DNA of 64,000 nt. Source: Patagioenas fasciata. Lineage: Eukaryota > Chordata > Aves > Columbiformes > Columbidae. The stretch lies in contig NC_092520.1 in the NCBI RefSeq assembly GCF_037038585.1, positions 146,505,104 to 146,569,103 of the forward strand, read 5' to 3'. Every line of letters starts with the position of its first letter. Within the stretch, counting starts at the first letter, position 1. The notes under the pieces were generated by a model, which did not search any database, was not told where the DNA came from, and saw nothing but the letters and a program-made list of their open reading frames with translations. The translations under genes were made by a program, and so were the position numbers. Positions 37,331-51,043 of the stretch are shown piece after piece.

Positions 37331-38849
37331 CGCTGCTTGTTTTCACCCACTGGAGTCATGAACTGAAAGTGGTAATCTAATGTGTTTCCACCACGATTTC
37401 TGGAAAGAAGGAATGAAATTTTGTCTCCTGTGCTGGCTTGTTTCCTTAGTGATTACAAAGAGCCATATGGCTCTTGTGTGCGGATCTTGTGGACATGAAC
37501 AGTATATAGAAGATGAGAGAATGAGATAAGACCTCTGCATGACTGAAGAGACCTTCTTCAGAAAGAAAAGGCAAGGTCTGTGCAAATTAATTTTCTTCCC
37601 TTGGATGACAGGGTGAGCGAGAATGAGACATTAAAGGAATGGACTGGAGAACTGGTTTCATATAAACAGGGATGAATACTATGCTTTATAAGACACTGAG
37701 GCAGAACTCTCACCATTCCCAGAAGAGAACAAATTCATTAGAAATGTGGTGTTCAAGGCACTTTTCTTCCTGGCCATGACTCCACTGAGATTTCTCCTGC
37801 CAGCGGCACTGACTCAAACAATTCCTCTCCTTTCAGGTGCTTGTTGTGCAGCTGCATGGCTAACTAGACTGCAACACTGAGCAGGGCTGTTCAAAAATTT
37901 ATTTTAACTTAACTGAGCTCCTTTGCCCGCCTCACTTGGCAGACCCATAAACATTGGTTGTTGGCACAAGAAGAAGCTTGTGGCACTCCCAGTGGGGAAA
38001 TGCTCACTGAAGCAGGCAAGCACCCTTTCTGGAGAGCTAGTCTGCCCTCAGTGATTGAGGTAGACATCTCTCCATTGCCTCAATAAACTGCTTGACCAGG
38101 TTTTCAAGAGGATTCATTATTTTGTCTTCCAGGTAAACAGAGGTTTGAATTCAGCCTTTTTTTACAAGAAACCATAGTTTTACTGCCTTTACTTTTTTTA
38201 CACCAGCTCATGCAAGGGACAGTACTGTGACGCTGCTATTACCACTGATGTGACTGTTTTATTTAAAATGTGCTGATCTGGAGTTTCAATGTGGAGGAAT
38301 GTGTCTGCAATATCAGACAAGAGTCAGCTCTGACTGCTTGATACTGCAGCATAGGTGGAAGTTGATATTTATACAGAATTAAGAAGAACACCCTTTTCCC
38401 TTCACTGCCTTCTTCATTACTCTCTAGCCTAATGGGTATGACCCTTTCAGTGAGACGCTTTTAGGGTGGGAAAAGGATAATGAAACCTTGTTTTCACATC
38501 CTGGTTGAAAGCTGCATGAGATACTGGATGAAAACCAAAACAGGTGCATATCTTCCCACGGTGGTTTTGTGGCTGTAGTTATTCCCTGCCTTCCCTTTTT
38601 TTCCCCAGACACCTCACATGAAATATTTCCTGTTGAGTCAAAGAGAACAAGTCACATATTGACTGAAAAGTACTTCTCTGAGTATTTTCACAGGAGAGGA
38701 CAAGGTTAGTTCCAACTCTTTGTATTGAGACCATCAAATACTAGGATAATTCAGTCAGGTAACCAAATGCAGAACAATTAGTGATCCGTAAAATATTCCC
38801 AAAGCCCTGGATACACTCACAGGTTTTCAGATTTTTAAAAAAGTGAAAC

Positions 38850-38945
38850 AGTGGGGTTTTGGAGGTTAAGGTTCTGTAGTCGAATCTGCTGCTAAGCTTC
38901 CTGGTGTCTTCAAATAAGTCACTTCACTTACCACTGCCTGCTGAC
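38850..38945 (+). repeat. MIR-like ancient SINE relic
   Basis: GGTTCTGTAGTCGAATCTGC and, 40 bases on, AATAAGTCACTTCACTTACC resemble the MIR order (GGTTCGAATCC then CAAGTCACTT-ACCTC). Diverged; edges approximate. Confidence 0.4.
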
Positions 38946-40194
38946 CAATCTAAATCCCCCCAAAACCCTGTCTAGACCAGTAGCCCATGCTGAGTGATGG
39001 TTCAGTGGATAATTTGGGTGATGAAAAAGAAAGACAAACATTTTTCCTGCTTCTGGAGGTATTATGACCCAGAACAGACATCAAAGTAATTGTGCTAAAT
39101 ATCTGCCAATAGGTCCAGCCTCCATGGATAGTTTTCTTATACAAATAAATCTATGCATTTTGCCTCTGTGATATCCTACAGTAATGAGTTTTATAATTCA
39201 GTATAATGGTGTGGAAAAATTTTGTTCCTTTCTTGCAGGCTTTTGTGTTTGCGAAATGTCTTCTACCCTGGGTATTATTTCAGATTCTGTTTGGTGTGAC
39301 TAAAGAGAAAAGAATAATCATTCAAATACCTTTGAGTAACCACCCAGTAGTCATGGCAATGGAATACAGAAGATTTCATGTAGTTTCATGCAAGCGATTA
39401 TTCCTTTGAAATCTGCTTTGAGAGTAACATTCTTAATTAAAAACATGAAATCTTACATCCTTACACAGATCAAGGTATATCTCCTCTTGCAAGAAGTATC
39501 AATGCTCTCACTGTCACTGTACATACAAACACAGTCCAAGGAGCAACTGGGACTATGGTGTACTCTAACATGAGCACTGCGGCCATGCAGATGCCCTACA
39601 TGCTTACAGCCTGTTTGGGTGTTCCTGTGATGTACCTCCTTACCTAACTGAGAATCAACACCCCATGAAGCTGTATCAGGCTCATTTGGGATGTGGAATT
39701 GCATGAATTTCGAAGGTGGTCTCTGTGCCTGCCTGGGGCTACACTTTTAGGTTTTCTGATTACTGATATGTGATCTGATCTTTGTAAGTTAGATGTGCTC
39801 TTAACAGTACTAAGGACACACACATTAAAACTGCTCATGGAGTACAACTGCTTCTCAATGGTGAGTTAAAGCAGTTAAATGTGACATTAAATCTTAATCA
39901 GATTAAACAACTTTTTGTCTCTTGACCTGAACATAGCAATACTTCAGATAACTATATATAGGCAGTGGAAAAGATTTGTTGCTTCTAACTAACATTATTT
40001 ACAAAATACTTTAAATAGGGCTGTTTTCCATTGCCAAATATAGACTTTTCAACTGAGTAGGAAAGCCAAAAGCCCTGCAAAGCTACCCTTACCATGTTTG
40101 AAGCTTGGCCATCAGAACAGAGTAACTGTTATGGCAATACTTTGTACTCTTTCTCGGCTTGCATCTTAACCAAACCTTATCATAGTCAAGGAGA

Positions 40195-40240
40195 GTCTTT
40201 CCATTGACTTCAATGTTACCTGGAATTGGCCCAGAGATCA
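40195..40240 (+). repeat. Fragment of an ancient amniote repeat (GACTTCAATG type)
   Basis: Contains TTTCCATTGACTTCAATGTT followed by GGAATTGGCCCAGA, phrases that recur widely as an old repeat in bird and turtle DNA. I cannot name the family. Related fragments are noted near 45.3, 53.5, 55.7, 58.1 and 59.7 kb. Confidence 0.35.
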
Positions 40241-40838
40241 AAGATGTGCATACTTGGTTGCTTCTTTTCAGGTCTAAATATTTGTTTTGACTTCCAAGAG
40301 ACAGAACATACAGAATGTTAAGAACTCTGATTGAAAACCTTTAAAGAGTATCTTCAACCTAGCAGTGAAGTATATATAGGTGCTTATGACCTCCCTTATT
40401 TTTCTAATGGTTTTGGCAGTTCTGTGAACAGTAAGAAAGAGCTGAACACTCTCTCTTTGTGCTGAATAAATAAATGTAACCACAATGATGTTACAGGAGA
40501 GTCATTCCAATTACACTGTAATAGCTATCAAAACAGTGTCATGTCTTGGAAACAGATGTATCCAAAACCAGTAGTTATGTATGATTATCGTCATGATTGT
40601 TTTATAAGCACCCTGGGTAAAGAAGAAAAGGAATCAAAATTAAGTGGTGAAAGTTAAAATACACAAAGTATGAACACATCTTCTGTTCTGATAACTGAGC
40701 ACATGCTGAGAAGACAGAAATATGGTCTTCTGAGGTGTAGTGAGGGGGACAGTCCTTACATCCTGAGATAGCTTCCTGCCCTGTTTGACCAGGATACAGC
40801 TGCCTCTTTCCCATGAAATGCATGATGTCCCTAAATTT

Positions 40839-40872
40839 AAACAAACAAACAAACAAACAAATAAATAAAATA
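40839..40872 (+). repeat. (AAAC)n / (AAAT)n simple repeat
   Basis: Five AAAC units followed by AAAT units. It underlies the 120- and 80-codon minus-strand frames here, which are therefore discounted. Confidence 0.9.
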
Positions 40873-43047
40873 AATCCCACATGAATTCCTACCCCCCTTA
40901 GAAAACATAACAAAGGTTCCATGGATTTCCATCTTTTAAGAGAGCATAAATCATTGTGTTTCATATTTGAAAAAAATTCTTATCATAGAAATGGACAATG
41001 CTAAGACAAAAGAGGGGGATAAAGCAGATGCAAATTATTAGCTTAAAAATGATAATTAATTTCACACCTCTACTTCAGAGAAAGTTATAATACACATGAG
41101 AGTAAGGAAATTATTATTAATGCCCATCTATTATGAAAATACTTCTTCTAGTCATTGGGGTACTGCAGGAGTCCTCGTAATTTTAAAAATGTATTTCATT
41201 TTTATGCATCAACATATGAAGACTTAGAGAAGTTCTATTTCAAGTAGCAAACGAGGGATCTAATCCTACAAAATATCCAGACATTACTTTAAACATGCGA
41301 ACAGTGTTGCCACATGCTGTTCTTTCACTATGTGAAGCTAGGCACATGTGTAAGTCTTCATATAAGGAGGATCTTCATTCAGATGACTCTTCTTTTGACT
41401 TCTGTTCTTGAAGTCATACTTTAGTGATGACTTAAATAGAATACATGGCCCTGACCCCAAATCCACTTAGGTAATAATGAAGATATTCTAATTTTTTTTT
41501 TTTTTGATTCTTTATTTCAGGTGCCTTTCATGATTTATTAAAACATATGAGATAAAATGTATGATTCACTCTAAAACTGTGATTTTTTGTCAGGTAAGAC
41601 CTGACAACAGGGAGGCTAGTGCCAAGCTGGTGACCAGTACCCAGGCTTCAACTGGACTTGAATTTTCCTAATCACCTGTATTGCTAGAAGCTGTAAAACA
41701 AGGACATAACCAGCAGCGTACAACCTGCATGCTAGTCATTAATTTCTTCTCATGAGCCAGTGTGTCCCCTGAGACTTTCCTCTTCTACCAAATCATTGCC
41801 CTGTAAGGAATGGATTTAAAATTTGACTATCTGGGAGCTTTGATGCATGCCCTTGAAGAAAAGTTCTTTCTTGTGGAATGTTAGAGACTAGTGTCTCTTC
41901 CCTTCTCTCATCAAACATCAGATACAGAAAACAAGTGGATAAACACCCTACAAGTAGCTGCTGTTTCTTCACTTGGTGCTTTCTCCCAGGAATGCAGATA
42001 GGACTAAAATGCACAGCAGTAAACCTGTGCTCTGATTTCATAGATGTGGGGGTCTGATATAAGCCCTGAAGTTCTAAGAGCAGAATTTTCCCTCTGGTCT
42101 CTGCATCTTGGCTGAGATCTTGCTAAACCACTTGGCCTGTATATAAGAACCTAATCCATGACGTCCTGCAGTGCAGCAGGCAGCCTGAAGTTTCTTCTCC
42201 ACAGAGCTTTGAATTACTAAGCTGGTTAGAACAAGTGGCTAAGTCTGAATGGACACTGCCTTATCTAACTGATTGCATTTGGAATGGCTTCATGCTTCAC
42301 AGTGCATTACAGATGCTTTTTTAGAGAGTTTAAGCAAAATACAGCTACCAGAGGATAAGCTGTTTCTGAAGACATTTGGCTCTTGCAGCTAATTCATTTG
42401 CCAAAGAAAACTCCGTGTTCCAATTCTGTGAGAACAAATGCAAACATTTCTCCTGCTGTTGTCTGCTTCACACTGCTTTCTCAAGCAAGTGCCTATTGTC
42501 TTCACTAGACAGGAAATCTCTTCCATAGTCTGTCTTTTTTTCTCCATCAGGACTACCTCTTTTGTTTCCTCATTTTTCCTTTTGCAAACATAACAGGTTA
42601 CTGCCTTATCATGTTGTCCTTCAGCCAATGGTCTTTACAGAAGCCTTTTTTACTTTTGGAAATGACAACAGTGAAGAGGCAACTTCACATTAACTAAAAT
42701 AATCACCAGACAAGTGTATGTTAAATAACACTTCAATTTTGTGTAGAGCGTTACTTGACACATCCCTGGCTGCAGGAAGCTGCACTCCAAGGATCAGTAT
42801 ATATGTGTAGTATAAGCATCTAATATGGGATATGATAGGATTTGACATCGGAAAAGATGAATTTTTATGCTCCAGTACAGTAAAAACAAGTATATATTTA
42901 CTTAACAAAATTCTTAAATCTACATATAATTAAGGGAACACAAATCCTGCTTTTAAACAAATAAACCAAACTTTATAGAAAGTTATAAAGTGAGTCACTG
43001 TATCAAAGCACAGTTGTATCATGGAATAATTTTATTCTGCCTTCTTG

Positions 43048-43059
43048 TCTAGGGACACA
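43048..43059 (+). repeat. Short (CA)n microsatellite
   Basis: Six CA units. Confidence 0.8.
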
Positions 43060-45299
43060 CACACACACTCTGAATTGGTTCATGTTAAAGCAATGAAGAA
43101 AAATATTTTAAAACTTTTTCCCTCTCCAGCTAATAAATCTTTTGGTACCTAATTTTTTAGGAGTATGTCTCTGGAAAGCGCAGTCTGGCTCAGAAAGCAA
43201 AAGCTTTCAAACTCTCCTTAGCCCTGTTTATCTGGTACCTCACCCAGAGACATTTAAAATCATCATTGGAACATTTCCTGTCTGATTTTTTTATCCCTGT
43301 ATGGTAAATTCTTCTCACCTGTATTAATGCCTTACAAGGAAGCTTCGTTTTAATGACAGTGTATAAAGAAGTCCCCTTAAGTGATTGTCTTTGAATCTCG
43401 ATTATCAAAAAGTTTTAAGATGACAAACTTAACCCTATAAATTGGTTACAGAATACACAAACTATTAACAATGTTTGTGTTGTGTTTCATTAAAAGCAAA
43501 ATTCAGGTTCCAATTGCCACATGCTCAGAGTCTGTCAGCCCACCCTGACATCTTCGCAGTTGTTCTTTGGTGTAGGATTCAGCCTATGGATTCCTTTTAA
43601 TCTTATTCCAATGCATATTGCCTTTAGAAGTACTGCTCCAGAATGCACAAAGTACAAGAAAAAGCAGATTCAGGCCCAGATATTTATTAAGAATGCATTT
43701 TTAAGCTACATCTGGCAAGTTTTCATGACATGTTAGTAACATGTAATCAGTTGTGTTAATGATACACTGTAAAACATCTACAACCCACACAGCTACACAG
43801 TATGTGAAGTGGGAACTACTGGGACTAAGCACATGGAACTGGAGTCTGATATCACCCTTATTGATATGACTGTAAAATAATATATATTACTAGTGTAAGT
43901 AAGTGCAGAATGAGTCTCACAATATTTCAGGACATTTCAGTTAGTGGGGGAAAAACTCACCACGATTCCTGAAACATACTGTAGCAAATGAAACTTGCTT
44001 ATTCCTCTGGTGCTAAGATGTTTGAGAAGGTCATAGCCTCTTATGTCTGGAGGCAATCAAAGATGATTGGTTTATGGGTTCTGTGCAAGTCAGAGTTATT
44101 GCATACACAGGGTTTTATTTGGTGATACAAATTTAATGAAGTTTTACAAAGTAAAATACCTCCAATAGACTTTAATGTTGATTTCATATTTGTGGAAACC
44201 TGAGCAGAGTATAGAGTAAACTCAGTGACAGGAAGAAAAAACTGCTCAGATTAGCTTCTAAACACAGGGAAAATTATGAAAAAAAAAAAAAGTTTCAATT
44301 CTGTTAACATTTAACTACTTATATTGTTTTATATAAGCAAATAAATCCCATCAGCAAACCACTAGCTGCATCCCTATGAACATGTAGAACAGTTGCTTCA
44401 GAGCAAGCCTGAGTCAAAATTTGCTGTCTATTAATATCACAGAACTGCAGAAATACCTTACTGACTGTCCTGAAGTCATGATGCCACCTGGCATGCCTGA
44501 AAGGAAACTTCAGACATGCACAAAGGGCTGGACACACTGTACAGGCTCCAACTGTCCTATGCAGCCATGCTGGGATGATCATGGGCATCAGTTGTAAGAA
44601 AGAACCCTCCTTTGAAACCCTCTGACATTGCTTTGCTGTCTTCTGCTTTTAAAGTCTCTTTCCCATCTAGGTCATTGTAAGACTAAGTTCTGACACCTGA
44701 AATGCTTATCAATCGTGAAGGTTACTGAATGCTGCAAGTAGGGAAAATGCTGTTATTAATTTATTAAAGAGTAGAAAATTGAAGTAGAGCCTGGCTATAC
44801 ATAAAATCACTTTGCCAGTGGTAAGCCTACAAATATACCTGTGGTCTATCATTTGGGATGTTTCTGCTCCCACATCAAAAATATTGACATTTTGTTGACT
44901 GCATCTCTGTGATTCAGTTATAGAGGAGAGGGGAGTTGAAAATCAGAACTTGAGGTTACTTTCACTTACTTTGACCAGTCCAAAGTGCTTTTGAATTGTT
45001 TCAATTAAACAGGGCTTTATTATGGGTATTGCACTGAATAAATTAGAAATATTAGACTCAGTACATGAGCAGTATTTGTTGCAACAATTTGACTTTTTTT
45101 AGGGTGTATTTTAATATTTTTTTTTTTCTTTCTGAACTCCTAGAAAGCATCTTACTATTATTCAATAATCAGAGTAACTCACCAGAGGGGGAAGTAACTG
45201 TGACTGAACCCCACTCCTTTTGTGATAAAGCTGTAACAAGCACAATGCTAGGGCATTGCCTTTCTGGGTAGTTTTTTGTATGTCAGTAAACACAGTCCT

Positions 45300-45420
45300 G
45301 CAGACTTTTATACGCATGCTTAATTGTTTGTACAGGAATACACAGACTTAAGTCAATAGGAGTACTCATATGCTTAGAGTTAAGGACATGCTTAAATATT
45401 TCCGGGACTGGGGCCTGCCT
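45300..45420 (+). repeat. Fragment of an ancient amniote repeat (CTTAAGTCAATAGGAGTACTC type)
   Basis: Contains ACTTAAGTCAATAGGAG, then ACTCATATGCTTAGAGTTAA, GGACATGCTTAAAT and GGGACTGGGGCCTG. This order is familiar from an old, widespread sauropsid repeat. The family name is not recalled with certainty. Confidence 0.4.
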
Positions 45421-46650
45421 TCTCCCAGTGGAGAATTATGCTCTTACACAGGCTTTTCCCCCAGTGAGCTTGTATAAATCTGTCCCTTTAAGTTTTACAG
45501 AGCCGAACTGCTCCAGTCTTACTGTAGCCATTTTGCAACTGCTGACTGCTGGGTGTCTTTTCTGCCTCCTAACTGGTTAGTACCTGTTATCCTTTTCCAC
45601 CATCCTCTCCTTCTTATGCCTGCATCTCACACATGTGATTGAAAAAGGTTCATCCAGCGGTAAGTCTGACTTTTCTTTTGTGTTTGATCATGGTGAAAAT
45701 GCTGTAGCACATCATTTGCTAGTATTAAAAGAATGTCCATAGCCTTGAAAAATTGTCTCTATTCTTTAGCCAGTACTGAAGAGCAGGCTTTGTTCCAGTA
45801 TGTAGCTCTTTGCCAGATTACTTTGATTAAGCAGTCTTCTGTAGGTTTTTTCCTTTGCGACTTTAAGTAATATTTGTGTTTTTCTCTCCAGTTTAGTCAG
45901 CTCAGTGTTCACTGTCATTGATAATTCTTAAAACAGGTGCAAGACAGGTGCCCCGTTTTTTGCATAAGTAAATTTAATTTTGCAATATTCTTGGATTTGA
46001 AAGTAAAAGGTAGAGGTAGCAGCTGATGGTGATAAGAGGCAGGATAATTAAAAGATATGCTACATCTCAAACAGATGTCAATGGATGCTATTGTCAGATC
46101 TGTATCACACATTGCTTCACCAAATAGTATCAGTAAATGTTTCCACCCTTAATATATATCATATTTTATCAGGTAAAACTCTAGATGCCACTGAATGCTT
46201 TGGAATTAGTTCCTGAAGAGTAATATGGAACAACACTGGGATGATACGGATCCTGGAACAGTAAGGATACTGAAATAATAGTCTTGTATTAAAAAATATA
46301 CTTTTCAGAGATGAGGAACTGAATTTGGAAGCCTGATTTCCATCGTAAATCAGAACTTTTAATACAAAGAACTGACAGGCTTGTCTATAAATTAATGCTG
46401 GATGAAGTAGCAAGTGACCTACTCAGCCTTCTTGTATGAACGTGGATAATCTGCAGGAAATTCATAAGTAAACTCAGCAAGCTACCCTTTTCTTCTAGCA
46501 TGCCAGCACCTCATTTGGAGGGAGTATGTGAGTAGTAGGTACAACGTCATAAAGCAGTCAGTCATTACGCTGCATGATAATGGTCTTTTTCTGCTTCATG
46601 ACTCTTCCAAGCTTTTCAGAGGATTTCGGAAGAGCTGATAAGACTAAAAT

Positions 46651-46706
46651 AAAAAAAAAAAAAAAACAAAAACACAAACAAAACAAAACAAACAAACAAA
46701 AAAAGC
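46651..46706 (+). repeat. Poly(A) and (AAAC)n simple repeat
   Basis: A run of about 18 A followed by AAAC units. Confidence 0.9.
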
Positions 46707-49700
46707 TTACAAGAAAAATTTAAGAGCTGTGATAGTGAGGAACACCCAGCTGGCAGAAAAAAGAGTGCAGAGAGGCAGACTGTGCTCTGTGCTGTTACAA
46801 AATGTGATGATAGGGAAGAGTGTTTTCAGTTCTGGAACTTAAAAGACTCCTGTGTCTTGTGACCAGTGGTGGTTCGATGATGTGGTGGGTGTCACTAGCA
46901 CTCACTCTCAAGCAGAAGTGCCACTGACAGATAAGTATAACCCTTTGCAACAGCCGTACCAACATCTTCAGTGCATTACATTAGTTGTACTTCTGAACTA
47001 AACTGCACACAAGTGGCATGCAATTAATCTGAATCATAGTATACTTCATGTCTTTGCTTGACATTAGGTCAACCACTACAGTCATAGCAATCCTAAACTG
47101 TAGGGCCAGATGTTGTCCCCATAACAATGAAAGTAGTCAGACTGAACACTAGGACAATACCAGAGTGTTCATTGCCACAGGGTTCAACATGACAGTGGGT
47201 TTTCTTAATTACTTCAAACACCATTCCCAATGGAGGCTACTTTCTCAGCATCCTGACTTTGGTGCAGGTGCCATAGAAAGATTTTTCCATGGACTCACAG
47301 TCCAAATGCTGTCTTTACAGGCAGTAGAAAGCATTATCTCGTACAGAACAGATGCCTGTTTCCAAGTGCATGCAAATGTGTTTTGATGTTCTGCCTTCCT
47401 ACTCCTTGGCTTGTGTTATGGGAACAACATCAATATAGTGGGAAATCCTTTTAAAACGTCTAATATTTCATTGTTACTTTGAAGACTACTGCACTGGCCT
47501 GTGGGACAGCGCTGTGTTGCCATCTCAGAGGAATGCGACCCTGGATTTCTCCACGAAAAGCCGTCCTGGCTGAAGGCCTGGCAGGGCCTATTTCTGATAA
47601 AGCAGACGGTGTCTTTCCATTCAACCACCTTTTATTCAACCACCAAAGAAAACTTTGTTCTGCCTTGCTGTACAGCTGTTATTTTACAGCTCTGTGTTCC
47701 CAGATTAAAGAATTGGTAATATTTTTAACTTGCAAAATGTCTTTCCCATTAGCACTTTCCCATTTGATCTGCGTGGGTGGCCTTCAGCTTCTTGGCCTCA
47801 ATTATTTCTTAACCTTAGTCAATCTTCTTGTTAGTTTATCTTGTCCTCTGCCCAGCCCAGAAATGGTTGATTGTCTTTTACCCGATTTGTCATCTCTGTT
47901 GTAAACTACACGTCTTTCTTTGAGGACTGGCATTTTGTCCCCACTGCTAAATGTCCAAAGAAATTGTCTCTTCCCTTGCTCTCTCCTGCCCTCCTTCTCA
48001 CTCTCCCTCTCTTTTTTTTCACTCTTTGAAGCTGTTTACCCTGGGATTTTGACCTATGTGTGGTGTCACATGACTCCTTTCATTTTTGGTCAGTATTGAA
48101 AGCTTTAACTCAATTTTCAGAATTCACACTTGTGCTGAAAACACCTGGGACCTCCTCTTCACAGAATATTTTAAGCCAAAATGCTGGTCTTGTGCTTCTC
48201 AGTCCATGCCCCTTTCCTTCACCCAGCTGGGATTTATAGGTAACTGTACTAGGGATAAGTCTTCAAGTCCATGGGAGACTTCTGGAATTCCAGACCACAG
48301 TAGGTCTGTGGAAGAAAAAATAAATAAAAATCACAGCCATGTCATAACCAGTCTAGCACCAAGAGTAAAAGGGAATCAATAGGTATATAAATTTATATTT
48401 ACATGTCATGACCTTTTAAATCTTTCATTATTTTAAGGGAAAAATAATTTCTTTACGGGTTAGATTAATGTTTTCTGAGCATTTGACTCTGACAGTGTCA
48501 AAAATCTCTCTCAATAAACCAAATCCCCTTTCTTCTCATACATAGTTCCTTTTACTCTGTTGATGTACATTGGTTTGGAAGGCAAACAGTGTGGTCTGCA
48601 AATGAGTTTGTGATCCTAACAGAAAAGGAATATATCCTCATTTTGTCCTTCTTTTTAAGCCTGTGATGGAATCCATCACTCCCTAACACAGGGATGTCCA
48701 GCCTGCAGCGTACAAGCTGTTTCCAGCTGGCCATATAATTCATCTCATGGTCTGGTTTTGGCCACCTTTCCTTAGAGTTCCTCACATGTGGATGACAGAC
48801 TGATAAATTAATCTGGAGAACTAATTAGGAAGGAAAGGAACAGCAATCTGGTTTACTCTGAGTAGCACCCTATAACTCAATTTTCATTTAGAATTGGTTG
48901 ACTTTTTTTAGAGAATTAGTTGTTGTGTCTGAAATGGTAACTTTTTCTTGAACTACATGGCATATAACCTCATAGACTTCCCTGTATTAGTTGTGATTGT
49001 TTGCCAGCCACTCCGAGGCAGCCAGGGAACACAGACACTTCTATCCAGAACCAGAAATTAACTGTGAAGGGAAGAGAGAGGGGTGAAAGCAAGTGTTAAC
49101 GCTATCTTAACAGCTGTTTGTCAGCTTTCCTGACAGTCATTTGTCCTTTTCTTTTAACACCACTGGATCTCCACAGTAAAGGGTATTCACCTATCCTGAG
49201 AGCAAGAATGGCATTAACCAGCATTTAAGTTAAAAGTACAGGAAGGAGCCACACAGAAAGGACAAGCCCAAGTATTTTCACTATCCCACATGAAGTTCAA
49301 GCATCTGGAGTACTACTGAGATCACATGAGAAGTGAGTGTTTGTTCATCCATTTCCCTAAGTATCTAGTCTCCATTGCTGATAAGGACCGTGAATATACC
49401 AGAATCACTTGTCATTGTTCTAACCAAATCTTGTATTGTGTCTGAAAAGTCTCCTTGCTTGTTTCCTTCATCTGTTGACAATGAAGTAGTGTTTGTGCTA
49501 GAGTATTTAGCACTGAGTGGGGACTGGATCTCCAAAGTGTCCTGTTAATAAGTACTTGCTTTTCTGCTCCTAAAGAGCAAGTCGTGTATTCCTCTTCCAG
49601 CAGCCATTGAGGACTGTATCTGGGCAAGAACTGGGCACAGAAGTCTGCACTCATCATTTTCATGGTACTCACAGCAAGCAAAGAGGAGGCTGGCATCAGC

Positions 49701-51018
49701 TATGTTTAATGCAAATGGTGGCACACCACTGCTTGTTTCTAGGATGTGTTTGCCAGTGCTCCCTTGTTGGTGATCGGTGTCAATCAAGATTTAAGGACGT
49801 CTACATTTACTTTATCACTTTCACAATACTTCCCCCATGTATGTAAAACTAGAATAGGAAGTGGCGGTGATTGTGTTGCGCAATTGATATTTTATTTTGT
49901 CAGGCCACTTTAGGTCTGACTTCTTCCTTCTAGAAGGGATGCAAGTGCCTTGGCCTCACAGCACCTAGTCAGGCACCTTCATGTAAAGTGTTCATGAATA
50001 TGAACGGGGACAACCAAACTGCAGAAGCGCATCCCACTCTCTGCCACACAAGTTATAGCAATAATCACTTTTCACAGTGGCAGCAATAATTTTTTTTGAT
50101 GCTGAGTTTAAGGCAATACTGAGCCCATCTACCAACAGAAACCAAAAGGCAAGAAAATAGGACTTATTTTGCATATGAAACACTCCATTTATAAGTGGAT
50201 GATACTTAGTTTCTTTCGTTTTGGATGCAATGTACATTGAGTGAACCAGTATGCGAGAAAAAAAGTGCTCATCCTTGCTTGGTGAGTCTGCTCTCAGGCT
50301 TCTTGCTATGTAGGGACAAGAAATGTGACTTCTATGCCAAGGACTCTTTTTGCCCTAATTCTAAATAAGCAGTCTTATGCTGGAGTAACCACTGAGTTTT
50401 CCATGTGCTTTAAATCTTCCATAAATTACTGGAGCCATCTATCAGGGAGTCAGAAGGGCTGAAGACCTCGTAGCAACTCACTTAAGTCTTTGATATGGTA
50501 TATTAATGATAGGAGGAATAAATCCAAAGAAACTACAAGGAAGTTTCTTTGGGCATGTGACTAGACTATACATCTGAAGTTGTAACAGGCTTCTAAACAG
50601 CTAAATGAATAAGAATTACTACACAAAGAGGAAGTAATTTCAAATTATTTCCCAGAATATTTTCTTTTCTCTTTCCTCAGCACCTTTTAGAGAGCGTTGC
50701 TGCCAAAGCACTCCTTCAAAGGGAAGTGTCTAATTTGCAAACATGTGAAGTGGGCATCTAAGTCACTGAGGTGGTCTTGAGTACTTCACCCTAGGTCTAA
50801 AGCTGTTTCCACAGTCACCCATTGAATGACTTCTCCTAGTTCAGCACATTTCCAGTTTTCTTTGCATGTAGTTCATATTCCTTTACCAGCTCCCCATCCA
50901 GGTGACTGCATTCATATCCAAGTCTATTTGAATTATTTTTTCAAATAAGAATTTGTGAACTGCTGCCAAATCCTTTACTACACCCTAGATATTACTTTAT
51001 CTGCTAATTTTGTTGATT

Positions 51019-51043
51019 AAAAAAAAAAAAAAAAAAAAAAAAA
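51019..51043 (+). repeat. Poly(A) run of 25
   Basis: Uninterrupted A25. The sequence before it shows no resemblance to a spliced gene copy, so a retrocopy tail is possible but unsupported. Confidence 0.9.

Noticed and set aside
39206..39409. 67-codon frame after a TTCTTGCAG acceptor-like string
   Set aside because: No donor, no family match, and AT-rich codon use like the surrounding noncoding DNA.
40602..40964. 120-codon minus-strand open frame with Cys/Leu/Phe repeats
   Set aside because: The repetitive part is translated (AAAC)n simple repeat.
47479..47904. 141-codon plus-strand open frame
   Set aside because: No domain, no splice or initiation context, and a competing overlapping frame. 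Kept only as a composition note.
48680..48760. GGGATGTCCAGCCTGCAG-like sequence resembling the end of a hAT/Charlie DNA transposon
   Set aside because: Only one short phrase fits and no terminal inverted repeat or target duplication could be found.
50990..51043. Poly(A)25 as the tail of a processed pseudogene
   Set aside because: The upstream sequence shows no coding similarity, no AATAAA at the right distance and no flanking duplication.
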